Source: Argyresthia goedartella (taxonomy: Eukaryota; Arthropoda; Insecta; Lepidoptera; Argyresthiidae). Taken from it: DNA of 64,000 nucleotides. The position numbers were made by a program, and so were the translations under genes. Below the pieces are notes generated by a model, which saw only the letters and a list, made by a program, of their open reading frames with translations, was not told the DNA's origin and made no database searches. Positions 32,170 to 44,530 of this stretch are shown here, piece after piece. Every line of letters begins with the position of its first letter. Positions within the stretch are counted from its first letter, which is position 1. Location: NCBI GenBank assembly GCA_949825045.1, contig OX463822.1, forward strand, positions 34,288,703 to 34,352,702, given 5' to 3'.

Positions 32170-34448
32170 GTATCCTTTTCACAAACAACTAACTACATTT
32201 AGGAGCTGATTTTTAGGGTTAAGCTTTAGTTTACTACGTTTTGGGTAAGTATTTTGAAAATATCTGCCAGTCGGGTTTCCCACTAGCCGGACACCCATCC
32301 AGCAACCCGCTCTGAGCGTGCGTGGGACTGCGGCTGGATCACGTGCCCTTCGGTTGGGAAATAAAAGGGCTACATTTACATTTACGTAGCCCAAAAATGG
32401 AATCCTCGTTTAAATTCCTATAATTTTATTGGTTGGTAATAAACTGATGATACTGGGGAACAAAACGATACTTTGTATGCGACATTAGCATTGTTCATGA
32501 TTTGATAAACGCTAAAGTTAAAAGTTCAAAAATCCGCCCTGTCCAGGCCACGGCAGAACGTTGTTAATTATGCCGTCAAAATGTACTTAATCAAAGATGC
32601 TCTCCAGAATTATGACCTTCAAATATTTAACCCCTGAGATCGGACAGACTAAGAATCCATTACAATGGTTTTCACTTCGCTATAATAAGGTTTTTGATAA
32701 AACCCTATTTCAATGTGGTTGAAGTCAATTTAGTGAAACCCGTTCTGTTTTGTGGGTCGATGGCTATATAAACAAACGAACTTAACGAACCGAGTTCTAT
32801 ATCGCAGGTCACGCCATATAGATAGATATTAGGATTACTTCCTAGGACTTATTTATACAGTCCCTATAATAGAATCTTGGCGTAAACGTAGTATCCTAAA
32901 AGTACCGAAGGGATAAAAGATAATAATGATCGCAAGTGAGTAATTTAGCACTCGTATATCGAGGAAAATGTATTATAATAAAAAGGAAATTTATATTTAG
33001 GCACTTCACTTCACTTGAGCGTTTTATTACGAAAATCCAAATTTTACACCATCCATAAAATAGGTATAGGTTTTATACGGCCGTCGTAAACCATGTTTCA
33101 GGATTACACAGTAAACGGATCGAGGCTTTTCGGTCTTCTTTCATTGGATCAGTTTGTGCCATGAACTTACTGAGTGATCAAATTGTCATGTCGAAAGAGC
33201 GTCACGCCTTTTTCCACACGGGGTGGCAGACGCACAATTGTGCCCACTTTTATCAAGTTACTCCATTTCCATTAAGAATAGTGTTACAAATGCAATCAGT
33301 AATTATATCCCAGTTCTGGTTAACACCAGTTTGATCAGGCAGCTGTTTTGTACGATATTTTATTGCTCGATACGGCAACGACCTTTCTCTCTGACTGCAA
33401 TCGGAGTTGTGTTTTGTTTGTTCTGTGTTGATCCCGCAGTGCGCGTCGCGTCGCGCGAGGTCGACTTCATTATCTGCTTATTGCCATAACAACTTGTTAA
33501 GTTAATGACTGCACTATGTCGTTTGAGTCGATGCCTGCGTATCACCTGGAGAGATAGCACGAATTAATTGCTTTGAAAATGAAAATGAATACCTTTATTT
33601 TACGCTTTACTGTGGATATTACCTCTATAGAGTATACCTGGCTAAACTTGGGCGTAACTGGATCTCTGCAGCCATGGATGGGGAAGCCGTAATGCTGTGC
33701 TAAAAGTAATTACCGGTATTTTCTTTCAAATTATGTGCATCTTAAAATCTGGAGGTTCTGGGGATTTTATGCATCGATTTTTATTTTACGCTTGATAGAA
33801 GATGATACGACTGGTTTTAGAGATAGTGAAGGTTTATATTAACGTGCTGTCGACTTAAACACAAAACTAAACCAGATTTCACGAGTACGAGCTCTCGGGA
33901 GCTCCGTTAATAACGTAAAACGTTTTGATGATTTAATGATTTTGAGGCGAATTTCCGATTTGAATAATTACACAAGCCGTTAATTGGTTTCTAGGCGTTT
34001 TCAAAGTAATTCCGTACAAAAATCATGGAAGTTACATTGGCGCGTCCGTGCCTCTATTGACAATCATGAGATCAATCTCAATAGCTTTCAAATTGATTAT
34101 TTTTATTTGAAAGCTGTTCGCCGACTTGCCGTTGACGTTGACCAATCAGTGGCATTAGCGTGTAATTCTGACATTTAGGTATTTCTATCGCTTTTGAAAA
34201 ATGTATCAATCGCATAAACAATTGAAGTCGCAATAAAAGACAGCTCGTGTAAAATAATCGTGTTGAGGTTGGTCAACTACTGAATGTGATTACTTCGCTG
34301 TCATTTAAAGCGATTGTGATAAGAATTTAAAAGCAATCGGAATATGTCAATAGACACACAGTCGAGCTAGTGTTTTGACTCATCGGGAAACTAACGTTTT
34401 CGTTATTCGAATAGAGCTTTCACTTATTTTATGAAATGGTACATTAAA
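32170..34448 (+). other. Tomosyn intron, first part
   Basis: No exon is seen. It includes a possible retroposon fragment at about 32270-32370 (cccactagccggacacccat ... gaaataaaagggctac) and a Y repeat at 33199. Confidence 0.5.
33199..33255 (+). repeat. Dispersed repeat Y, copy 3
   Basis: gagcgtcacgcctttttcca followed by ggggtggcagacgcacaatt closely matches 11205-11265. Confidence 0.65.
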
Positions 34449-34564
34449 CCAGTGGAACACAATTAGGCTTCTATCCTTCAGTGGCACAAAATTAAGCTTC
34501 TATCCTTCAGTGGCACAAAATTAGGCTTCTATCCTTCAGTGGCACAAAATTAGGCTTCTATTCT

Positions 34565-35101
34565 GGCGAGCAGCCGGCCAGGCCCGCTCGTGGCCCGCCG
34601 AACGCGACAGTTGATGGGGAAGGTTTCATCCTGGTTCAAACCAGGAAGCGCCGCTCCAGACGCAGCCGCAATCAGCGTGGCACCGCCCCCGCCGATGAGT
34701 GCAGCCTCAAAGCTGCCGCTCCCACGGCCCTAATCTACCTTTCCCGGCTCGACGTGAACATGACCTGCCAGGACATCGAGCGTCACATCCTGGAAAGGCT
34801 GAAGAAGAATCCGCCGCGCAGTCCCAAGCAGGCGACAGAGGTTTCGACGGTGCAGATTGATCTTTTGGAGTCAGATAGACCCAAGGACTTTCTGTCCTTC
34901 AAACTTCGGGTGCCGGCCGATCTCAAGACAATGTTCCTGGCCAAAGATTACTGGCCGGAGGGCATTGTCTACCGACGCTATAGGGAAGCGAGACCGAAGA
35001 CCAAAATCCCTAGCTAGGCTAGAGTTACTATTGTTATATTTTATATCTATGTCTAGTTTTAAGGTATCTATCGATATGGGATTTTACATCCTGAAATAAA
35101 G

Positions 35102-35128
<27 letters not shown>
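34565..35128 (+). mobile_element. ORF1-only retroposon ('half-LINE')
   Basis: It interrupts a 29-bp repeat unit and is flanked by tattct (34559-34564 and 35129-35134). Removing it restores a perfect unit. It ends with AATAAA near 35095 and a (TTA)n tail. The only protein content is the C-terminal part of an ORF1-type protein, followed directly by about 110 bp of 3' UTR; no reverse transcriptase sequence is present. Confidence 0.8.
34616..35017 (+). CDS. LINE ORF1-type protein, C-terminal part (5'-truncated)
   Basis: The open frame starts near GEGFILVQTRKRRSRRSRNQ and continues with PTALIYLSRLDVNMTCQDIE and SFKLRVPADLKTMFLAKDYW, then PEGIVYRRYREARPK and a stop. Basic linker, RRM-like 'YLSRLD..', 'SFKLRVP', 'WPEGIVYRRY' is the order seen at the C-terminus of lepidopteran LINE ORF1 (nucleic-acid chaperone, gag-like) proteins. 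The reading frame is intact to its stop; the first ATG lies at 34760, inside the domain. GC-richer than its AT-rich surroundings. It is probably not expressed on its own. Confidence 0.7.
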   Translation, partial: GEGFILVQTRKRRSRRSRNQRGTAPADECSLKAAAPTALIYLSRLDVNMTCQDIERHILERLKKNPPRSPKQATEVSTVQIDLLESDRPKDFLSFKLRVPADLKTMFLAKDYWPEGIVYRRYREARPKTKIPS

Positions 35129-35132
<4 letters not shown>

Positions 35133-35628
35133 CTTCAGTGGCAAAAAATTAGGCTTCTATCCTTCAGTGGCACAAAATTAGGCTTCTATCCTTCAGTGGC
35201 ACATAATTAGGCTTCTATCTTTCAGTGGCACAAAATTAAGCTTCTCTCCTTCAGTGGCACAAAATTAGGCTTCTATCCTTCAGTGGCACATAATTAGGCT
35301 TCTATCCTTCAGCGGCACAAAATTAGACTTCTATTCTTCAGTGGCACAAAATTAGACTTCTATTCTTCAGTGGCACATAATTAGGCTTCTATCCTTCAGC
35401 GGCACAAAATTAGTCTTCTATTCTTCAGTGGCGCAAAATTAGGCTTCTATCCTTCAGCGGCACAAAATTAGACTTCTATTCTTCAGTGGCACAAAATTAG
35501 ACTTCTATTCTTCAGTGGCACATAATTAGGCTTCTATCCTTCAGCGGAACAAAATTAGACTTCTATTCTTCAGTGGCACAAAAATAGACTTCTATTCTTC
35601 AGTGGCGCAAAATTAGGCTTCTATCCGT

Positions 35629-36274
35629 CTCGTTTACTTATGTGTTTGTAAATGCATTGTTACAATTTAGGTACGTATACATAATATTAAATCTCAAAGT
35701 ACAAATAGCGATAACGCACGATGTGTCTAAGCTAAGTAAGTGTTAGAGGTAAATGTAAAGCTAGATTAGCTGATGTCGTACCCTCGTGGGTGTCCTGGCA
35801 TTTTTGTAGGATTCTCACCCCGTCGATCGGGCACTTGATGCCCCAAAGCCCCGGGGTGCGATTAGACCCCAAACCCGGGAAACTTTTTAAACTGCCGCAA
35901 AGGGTTAAACGGCCGTACGAATGTTGGTTTATTTGATTTCTCGCAGCTCATTGTGGCACAGCTCAGCGAAGTGTTTCGATAATATTCTCATCGAAGGGAT
36001 GTCTGCTGAAGAAGCCGGCGAATAATTAAATTTCCACACAAACTTAATACTATAATAATTTTAAATTCGAGAATATTTCAACGTATATATGCTGTTATTC
36101 GTATTGATACAGTATTTACCTAGGTTCATGTTCCAACACTTTTCTAAAAATATTTATCTACTTAAAAATATATATGATTAAATTTATACATTTTTAAAAT
36201 TATAAATTCATTAAAAATCATTTAAAATTCCCCATGTCTTGGATGTTTCTATGTTCGTGACATCGCTGTTTCTG
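35629..36274. other. Tomosyn intron, nothing recognised
   Basis: Near 35810-35890 there is a GC-rich patch (aaagccccggggtgcgatta) of unknown origin. Confidence 0.4.
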
Positions 36275-37165
36275 GTTAGTGAGCTTGTCGAATCGCTTCA
36301 GAATAACAATCTAAAAATTAACATACAAAAAACTTAAATCATGCAATTTCACCAATCCACCGAAACTAAACATAAACTATGATAACAATAACGTAGAAAT
36401 AGTACAAACAATGAAGTTCCTCGAGCTGCACCTAGACCAACACTCCGGATGAAAACTGCACAGAGAAAAACTGTGCTGTAAGATAAACAGATTTGTTTAC
36501 CCTCTCAGGAGGTTAACGCAGATTGCGACCCAGAGGCAGCTGTTACTGCATATTTCGGATATGTGCATTCTATCACAGTATCATCTTTTTCGGAAATTCT
36601 ACTGATAGGGGCAAAATATTTAGGCATCAGATAAAATGTATCAGGGCCATCGCGGGCATAAAAAAGACGGAAATCTGCAAACCCTACTTCCAAAAATTAG
36701 ACATTCTAACTTTCCATCTATTTTTATCCTAGAGTGCTTAATGTTCGTTAAGAAAAACTAACATCATATAGAACGTAATACAATTCACACAACAAATCTA
36801 CGTAATAAAAACCATATAGTACTTCCTTCTCCTAAATGCGCGTGCTATATAGAAATAGCGTTTTCAATGTCGCCTTAAAAATAGTTAACCTATTACCAAA
36901 TGCTGTAAAACTTTGGATTTACATTTTTTCAAAAAAACGGTTACTAAAATCTTAAAACATAAAATGTACTATAATATCAACGAATACTTTAATGACAAAG
37001 AACTGAGTACTCAACAAATCCGCGTCGACGTAAATGGGCTGGATTGAGTTTTCTTGCCGTTGCTTTCTTGTCTTAGCCCACCATTGTACCATCATTTGAA
37101 ACACTGTGAATAATATAAAACCTAGTTACAGACAATGATGAACAAATAAACATTTTTTTATTTGT
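36275..37165 (+). pseudogene. LINE ORF2 pseudogene (Jockey/CR1-like, RT 3' part)
   Basis: Readable in broken frames: NNLKINIQKT, then VQTMKFLELHLDQH, CCKINRFVYPLRRL, HSIIFFGNSTDRGKIFRHQI and CKPYFQKLDILTF. This is the usual run after the YADD motif in Jockey/CR1-type LINEs ('N.LKLNxxKT...FLGxxLD.H...YGxxFWGNSTD...CKPLFKKLxILT'). At least three frameshifts or stops interrupt it. The later part decays beyond recognition. Confidence 0.7.
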
Positions 37166-38336
37166 TCCCACGGCACAGGATATCCCTAGTGTGGGGTCAG
37201 TAGCAATGTATGTGCCTGTGTATATAAAAAAAATATTTTTAAAGGAGTATTTAGGTACCTTACCTGTCAATCAGTGCCTCTGCCGCCTTTTATGGGAAAA
37301 TCATAATGAAATCAGTGAAACAGAAAGGTGTAGTCATATTTTAATAAGGGGTTGCCAGGGGGGACATTTTGACTCCTTCGTATATTTTGAGAGGTCTGCT
37401 GATGATTTGTGTATTTGCTGTGTAGAGAAGTGAAAAATAAAGTTGCTCTGATCAAATACGGTTTCGTAGTAAAAGTTGTTTTAGAATGGTGTCCCTAACG
37501 AGCGAGCGCTTTAAATATGACTACATAATTCTACTACACCTGTAGTTACGGTTTACATGATTTTACTCGTGGAATTCTGAGGCGTCCACTAACGAGCTGA
37601 ACTGACAGTTGAAATCCAGCTTGACATCTCTTGACCGGTTTCCATAGGTTCTATTTTCAAACCGTTATTATCTTCAAAGCTTTCGGTTAACATAATGCCT
37701 CCAGTGAGCCCAAGTTTGTTTCATATTTCCTGCAAACTGCGCAGATAACACTAACATTGTAAATGTCTTCAGCTTCTAGTTCGATTTTAAGGCCCACTAC
37801 ATCGAAAGCGGGTCAATTATCTAAATAACTGAACAACTCCATATGGATCTGTATGGAGTTGTCCAAATCGCCCTCAATCCCCGTACTTCATGCCCGCCAC
37901 CATCTTCGCTACCGATACGAGTATTATCCGGATCTAACCGGATATCCGCTGATCCGGTCCAGCGCCGCTCCGTAAAGCTTATTCTTTGTAAACAGAATTT
38001 TCGCCCGGGCAAGGACTTGAAAGTGGAAATTGTACAAGGTAGATGGAAAAGTATTTGTACGATTACTACTAATAATACGTGGTCTGTGAATCTGCCAACC
38101 TAGTGAAAAGGTGTTTGTTTTGTTACATATCGTATGTTTGTTTAATGTTCGTGTGTATTAAAACTAGCAAGTGAGCAAAGTTTCTCAATAAACATGAAGC
38201 TATCCAAACGTGGATCACGTAATCTTGTTTTTTTTTTATTTTGTTCAATTGTGTTAGGAATTGACGGCAAATTACCTACCCACCCACCTAATTAATATTA
38301 CCTATCTAACCAAAGTAGATTTGACAGTCTTTTTCC
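37166..38336. other. Tomosyn intron with a SINE-derived scrap
   Basis: At 37165-37230, ttcccacggcacaggatatc, ctagtgtggggtcagtagca and tatgtgcctgtgtatat match the 3' half of S2 SINEs. No gene is seen. Confidence 0.45.
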
Positions 38337-39376
38337 TTGGGTGCCTATCGGAGGTCGGCTATCATTAAGGCTATTTGTGACCGTTACGTTGTGGCTCGGA
38401 ATTCATTGCTGGTGCTTGAATTTAACCATTCTGCGAGGTTTCGAATGTTCTTCTGCGGCCAGGTCTTTGGCGGCCTGGTGTTTTACCCTGCCGGATTTAT
38501 AACTAAATTAACGTTGTGGAATGTGGAATAATCCAAGCTCGATGTTGTAGGAGTAAGACTGTCAGGAGCGTCGCGCAAGCAAAAGTGCTGGGCCTGGTTC
38601 TCGACGCCGGACTGTCGTTCGATGCACTTGCGTCATACATAGGCCAGCGCGCGGCAAATTGCTTCGGCAGTGTTGCGTGTAGCCGCATCTAGTTGGGGTG
38701 GTAAGTTATCGTGCTCTGCGCATACTCTACACTGGCACCTATATCTCCACCGTGGCGTGCGTCCTTCCACACTGTGCGTGCCTCACATCTGAGGACACAG
38801 TGACCGGCTTTGGTGCTCTTGACCAAAGCTTATCGTTCATGCAGTACAGCGGCCCTACCGGTACTGGCAGGTGTGCTGCCGGCTGACCTGGAGCTCTTCA
38901 GCGCTGGACGTAGTGATGAGAGTTGCACTGAGACGGAGATCAGAGCGATAAAACGCCAAACTCTGGGGGAGGTCGTTGCACAATGGCAGGAACGTTGGAT
39001 GAATGAGACGAAAGTTAGAGAGGTAAACAGCTTCTTTCCGGACGTGGTGGCTCGCCTTAAGGCCTCTTGGGTCGAGCCGGACTACCAAACTTCGCAGATA
39101 TTGTCGGGACACGGGTGCTTCAGGAAAAGATAGCATGATATGAAGTTATGCCCGATGAGTGTATGTGAGTGCGGCATAGAAGATGAAGATATGCATCATG
39201 CTCTTTGGGTATGTCAACTTTACGATGACGAACGGAAGAGAATGTTAGACGGCATCACTCGAGTGGATGAAGGACCAGTCTACTACGAGGACCTCGTCTC
39301 GTCAAAGGCGAACTTCCGACGGCCACACCAGTTTGCGCACGCGTGGCATAATGTGGCTGGGAATTTGCTTAAATGA
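38337..39376 (+). pseudogene. R1-clade LINE ORF2 pseudogene (C-terminal part)
   Basis: In changing frames: VLGLVLDAGLSFDALASYIG, then YRALRILYTGTYIST, VLLTKAYRSCSTAALPVLAG, VLPADLELFSAGRSDE, FFPDVVARLKASWVEPDYQT, SQILSGHGCFRKR, and finally CECGIEDEDMHHALWVC. The last is the C-terminal CCHC knuckle typical of R1-clade elements. The frames shift at about 38690, 38800 and 39130 and there are in-frame stops. The RT core is missing or unreadable, so this is an old 5'-truncated copy. Confidence 0.8.
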
Positions 39377-40740
39377 CAAACATGCGGCATCGGCACCGAG
39401 CTCACACCGTTTGTGTGTGTCAAATCACCAAGCTGCTTTCTTTTCCCCCGCGCCCCAGAATGTTGAGAGGCCGGAAGAAGTCAGGCGGACGGCAAAGAAG
39501 GCCGGTCCAGGCATGTGGGGGACGCACAGAAATAGCTGCGGGTTACAAGAGCTCCATGCAAATCTAACCCGTTGGCTTGCTCCCCCGTGTTTGCCTCATT
39601 ACGACATGAAGTCGGAATGAGGTTGGGTGGAGGTGGGATATGTCCTGTACTAAAATCAGGTTTTATTCGCCCCGGAGCCGGCGTAGCCAGGTTTAACAAG
39701 AGATTTTCACAAGTTTTGTGATATCATTGCTTTTTATGGCAAGCCTTCTACTGCTGAACTATTCGAGCCATTTGCTAAACTGAAAGTGTTTCAAATTCAC
39801 ATTTTGAACGTAGTTATGTTACAGGGGCATATCTAGGATTTACCTAAACGTTGGGGGCTTTAAATTATAATTAGATGGAATATGCGACATCCTCAGATGA
39901 ATGTATATTATGTACGTTAAGTTATTTAATATTTAAGTAAACAATGGCAAAGACAATTAAGGTTGAATAATCATGATACGCTACAGAATATGATATTCAT
40001 ATTCGTTATATAAGTATCGATTAGCTGCTTGCTCCTCCCACACACCCATTCTTTATTAACGTCATATTCACCGTCAAAAAGGTGCGAGAATAATGTAGTG
40101 AAGCGCTATCCAGGGGCGGTTATGGTCGCTTCCTCTCCAAGTTCCCAGCTGGCGGGCTCTGGCACCGTGCCAGCGCGCCCTACTATGCCAACCCCGGTTT
40201 TATCAAGCCAATTCATTCTGGAAGCTTCCACGGCGGCAGAATTTGGTTGGACCTCTTTGCATTAAATTATTCTACGTTTAGTTTTTATGTTTTGTTCTAG
40301 ATTGGATTAAGGTTTGAGGTCTGAATTTCGCTCGTAATTTGTGATGAGTATTTCTGATTTGAATTGGGGTCTGATCATTGGATTGAATAATGAACTATAG
40401 GTGGGTACCTACAGTTACAGTGGGTACTCGTAGTTATTATCTACGTGGTGGATTTAAGTCCAAATGCCACCAAATTGGGGAATCACTTCGGGTTTTTTTT
40501 TGCCGTATTTAACAGAGTTCTTCATATGGTTATAATTTAGAGGGTCCTTGACAGACTTTATAACTTTATGTACTTGATACTGGTCCTGGAATCTTCTTAG
40601 CTTCGCATTTCCATTATAAACACTATGGTTTCCGGTTTCTGGGAACGCTTACATAATGTAAAACATAATTATGTAGCTATGTGAACATTACTCATTGACA
40701 ATGTCGCGCCCTTTTAGCAAATATCTTAATGTTTAGCATA
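39377..40740. other. Tomosyn intron, nothing recognised
   Basis: Includes a GC-rich patch at about 40110-40260 with an open frame and no recognised family. Confidence 0.4.
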
Positions 40741-40746
40741 CTGAGT

Positions 40747-40748
<2 letters not shown>

Positions 40749-40777
<29 letters not shown>
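40749..40777 (+). repeat. Poly-C tract
   Basis: About 29 consecutive C residues following gagttgc. The length is prone to assembly error. Confidence 0.9.
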
Positions 40778-41358
40778 CAAAGTCTAGTGCTAGGGCTAGT
40801 ACAAAGGGCTAGGGAACGGTTTGGAAAATACCGGTTCATAAAGGTTTGATCATAATCACTCGCTCGGAGCAGAAGCTATTCGCGAGCGGTGTTGCCGCCG
40901 CTGGGATTAACCTGGTTAATGTCAAGCAACCTGCGCGTGCTGCGTTGCTCCACCCATTCTATCTCGCTTTTTTTTTGTACGAGTTAGGAATTTGTTTATA
41001 GTTTGAAAGAGGTAGGCGGTCTGACTTTTTATCATTTTGTTAACAATCGAGTTTTAAAAAAATAGTTTTAATAGAGTTTTCAACATTTTCACTGAGTTTT
41101 TAGCCGAAATCAAGGCCGAAACTTTTTAATGTAGTTAGCCTCATGTATTGGTACATTGGACATGTGGATTTATTGAATTGTCATGTATTTATGACTTGAT
41201 TACTGTGATTTTAATACGTTTTGATTTAGTCTTACTGAAATTAATTAAAGAAGTAATAAAATCTAGAACCCCGAGCCATACTTCGTAGAGTGCATAGCTA
41301 CCCAAAGAACACCGCGATACAAGTGAAATCATCAAATAAGAATACATTATGAGATCTT

Positions 41359-41747
41359 AGGACGAAGAAGAAGTGTGTCCTATTATAGGAGACATTGCTC
41401 GAAATGTAGAAAAAGAATTTGAGCTAATAAAAGTGGAATATTCCCACATAGTACCATGGAACTTTGTAACTCAGAAGCTCAATTTGCTCTGTTCTGATAT
41501 AATGAAGAAAGTCGTGTTAAAATCAACTATAGAGATGGAAACGGATATTATAAAGACATTCAAGAAGAGTCAGATTCTGTCATCTGTGAAGGAGAGACCA
41601 GGAAAGACTCAGAAGCTGTCCTGTGAAATAAGATGGGGAAGTTACCATAGCTCTTTAAAAAGCTTGAAGTATGATAAGACTATCCTTCGCTACCGACGAG
41701 AACCTGCCGATTGCATTGCCGTTAGAAACAAAAAAACATGTTTTTGA
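41359..41747 (+). other. Unrecognised open frame without ATG
   Basis: Open from the stop at 41356-41358 to a stop at 41747: EEEVCPIIGDIARNVEKEFE and SHIVPWNFVTQKLNLLCSDI are readable, about 125 residues in all. The composition looks protein-like (mixed charged and hydrophobic, no simple repeat). No ATG lies in the first third. It may be an exon, a transposase scrap or chance; I recognise no family. Confidence 0.25.
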
Positions 41748-41789
41748 TGATATGTTCTGAACTCTGGTCGACCAATGTTACATACATAC

Positions 41790-42160
41790 ATACTATATGT
41801 CACCGTAATATAGTCAAAACCGATATAGTTGATAAACTAACTTTTTTTCTCGTTAGTTAAAGCTTACTATATGACGCATTAGTTGATAAACTAACGGTTA
41901 AAACTGTTAAATAGTAAACTGGTTTTAACTTGAAATGCAAACGAAATACCAGGGCAAACACTGCGGTAGCTTAGGTGAAGTCTAGAGGGGGCTAGCACAG
42001 TGTAGCCCCCGAATGGTCTTCGTGTTAGGTTGACATGTAAGAACAAAAGAAACGTAAATTTTAAACCCTGTCGGTCTGGTTTACTATTTGTCGATAGTTG
42101 ATCAACTAACGCGATAGTTGATCAACTAACGAGTTCGTTTAGTTTAGTTAGTTTTACCCG
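41790..42160. mobile_element. MITE type M3, right end lost
   Basis: Left end tatatgtcaccgtaatatag, internal gttgataaactaac palindromes and the shared core in reverse (41945-42045) match 17405-17845. The right terminal repeat is missing after aactaacgagttcgtttag. Confidence 0.75.
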
Positions 42161-42504
42161 GCAATAACAAGAAGCGGTGATGAGTAAATAGATAAGGATT
42201 CATGAGATAAAACATCTTTTATTTATCACTAGATAGTTTAACAGAAAAGTGTATATTTTCTCCATACATTGTAGGCCAATCGGTATGGAGAAGTAAATTA
42301 GGGTGGTCGGATCAAATCAGTTTCATAGTGAAGGTTATTCAGGATAATGTCCTTAACCTATCTCGTACTCTAAACACAGCCAACGATCACTTTCTTCAAA
42401 TATGGTAAAATTAGGTGCTTCTTCAATTCCGCCATCTTGTAATGCTAATTGAAACTAATATCTTAATCTCTAAATCTGGCCCTATATTAGTTACTAGCAC
42501 CCTA

Positions 42505-43190
42505 AAAACCTTAAAATGTCTATTAGTAAGCATCCCAGGGTTCCATCTCCCACTTACGTTCTCCGTAATCAGATGATAATGATGATAATGTCACTATTTG
42601 AAAAGAGCAGGACTAGTCACGACTAATCTAATGAGCACAAATTCGATGGGTTTACAAGTAAGAATCTCAGGGTTCAGTCTGCCACCTTCCAGGTCCATCA
42701 TCAAGTGATGATGACGATAAAATACATACACATACACATTTACATACAGGCACATACATTGCTTCTGGCCCCACACTAGGATACCCTGTGTCGTGGGAAT
42801 CAGAAACAGCGACGTCACACACATATAAACATCCAAGACCTGGGGATTTTTTTCCTTACCCCCAGCCGGGGATCGAACCCGGGACCTCTCGCATGGTAGG
42901 CAGAGCCACCACCGCTGCGCCACAGAGGTCGTCATCAGATACAATAGACAGGTTTTCTAATGACGAATCTAATGAGCCCAAACTCGATGGATTTACAAGT
43001 AATTAGGTCAGAGTTCAGTCTCCCATCTTCGAGCGCCATCATCAGGTGATGATGATGAGACAATAGTCTGGTGAAATTAACAGTTCTTGTCCTGACGAAT
43101 CTAACGAGCTGAAGCTCGAAAGAAGAAGCTGAAGTAAGCATCCCAGGGTCCCCTCTCCCACCCTCGAGCTCCATCATTAGACCAGCCCGA
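42505..43190 (-). repeat. Diverged 4-copy repeat with a SINE between copies
   Basis: A segment with aaactcgatggatttacaag and ctcccaccttcgagctccatcat (variants) recurs at about 42505, 42610, 42955 and 43090. The S2 SINE sits between the second and third copies. Confidence 0.6.
42722..42932 (-). mobile_element. tRNA-derived SINE, family S2
   Basis: Minus strand: head cctctgtggcgcagcggtgg, B box gggttcgatcccc, then gtcttggatgtttatatg, gtcgctgtttctgattccca and ccccacac-type body words. Full-length relatives lie at 44668 and decayed ones at 59222 and 10630. Confidence 0.85.
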
Positions 43191-43805
43191 TAGTACCATA
43201 CTATTGTACTATCATCTAAACTTCACAAACATACGAAGTTTCGTGATGATAAAAGAACTAGGAACTAGATCGAGCTAATCTAGATCTAAGATTTTATTGC
43301 ATAGGGATAAAGATACTTAACTAGTTATTTAGTTAGTAGTTAACAGCTAGACAGCATAAAAACACCAATATACTCATAGATACTTGATAAATTAATCCAC
43401 AATATTGTACCAAATATGAGACTCACTAGAGTAAAAAGTGTATAGCCTCAATTCTGGCTAAAAACTCATTGTAAATGGCTATTAACGGCTTCTTATCCAT
43501 GCTTGAGTAAATACTGAGTCCTCACCCATCTCCGTGTTTTCCCATTTTGTTTGTTTATTTATGTGGACGCCTAGCTACTCTCGCTTGATTACATTTTCAT
43601 TTACTATTGGGGCGAATCCGATGAGTGGGCGGAGGGAACAATTAGTTTTGTAGTAAACCGGTAATTTGAGCAGAACCAGTTATTTTACGCTCTTTGATCA
43701 AGCCCGAAATAATATGGATTCTGACGGAGCGGCATTGAAACGAAAATGCTCATTCTTTTTTTGTATGGCGTTGCCTTCGAGCTGGTTATTTTTTTACCAG
43801 GTTTC

Positions 43806-44035
43806 CGAGCTGGGCCGGCCCCATACCTGTCGCATGCACCCAGACAGATGGGTGGACATCGTCACTGACTGGGTGCCACAAGAGGGACGCTGCCGCCGCC
43901 GGCGCGTAGAGGCAGGCCGAGGCGGAAATGCCGAGAGGATCTCGATACGTTTCTGCCAGGTGGACGGACATATCTCAAGATAGGGAAATGTGGTTGCGAT
44001 ATGAGGACTGGGGCACTTAATGGCTATCAAAAAAA
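43806..44035 (+). pseudogene. LINE ORF2 C-terminal fragment
   Basis: GRPHTCRMHPDRWVDIVTDW then VPQEGRCRRRRVEAGRGG recalls the end of RTE-like LINE ORFs ('GHVxRMxxxRWxxxxTxWxPxxGRRRRGRPxxRW'). A frameshift breaks the GRP motif. Confidence 0.6.
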
Positions 44036-44432
44036 CTTACATACCCTAAAGAAAATGGAGCCGAGGCATAATTCGATTTCATTATTTGTTCATTAAATCA
44101 TACTAAATTAATTTGTTCACGGGAAAATAACCGTTTCCAATTTCGTATTCAAATCAAGTAACTCATTTCCAAACGTATTTACCTTCTCCCACGTTCCGGG
44201 ATTTTTTTTTATAATCTCAAGGTAATTTACGATCTACGGTTGCTTGAAAATTAATTTTCAAAGTAGGCTGGAAAACCGGGAAAACTTCAGAAATTACGAT
44301 TCCGTGAAAACACAGCTACCTTATATTTTTAGTAAATTTTCTACTCGAGTAATTAATAACGGAGTCTTTTGTTTTTATTTTCTCCAAAATACTAATTTAC
44401 TTTGATGAACGATAAACATATTTTTTATATAT

Positions 44433-44530
44433 TTTTCTATGGACATTTATTATTATTTAAATAGTCTTGTAGCAGAACTATTTTCTATGGACATTTATTA
44501 TTATTTAAATAGTCTTGTAGCAGAACTATT
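44433..44530 (+). repeat. 48-bp direct duplication
   Basis: ttttctatggacatttatta...agcagaacta occurs twice, 48 bp apart, without differences. Confidence 0.9.

Larger units (their letters stand above)
34449..35628 (+). repeat. 29-bp satellite, about 21 units, interrupted
   Basis: Units of 29 bp (ttcagtggcacaaaattagg plus cttctatcc) occupy 34449-34564 (four) and 35129-35628 (about seventeen). Variants such as cataattagg and agcggcac recur in alternation in the right block, so a higher-order unit has been amplified there. The insertion at 34565-35128 separates the two blocks. Confidence 0.93.
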
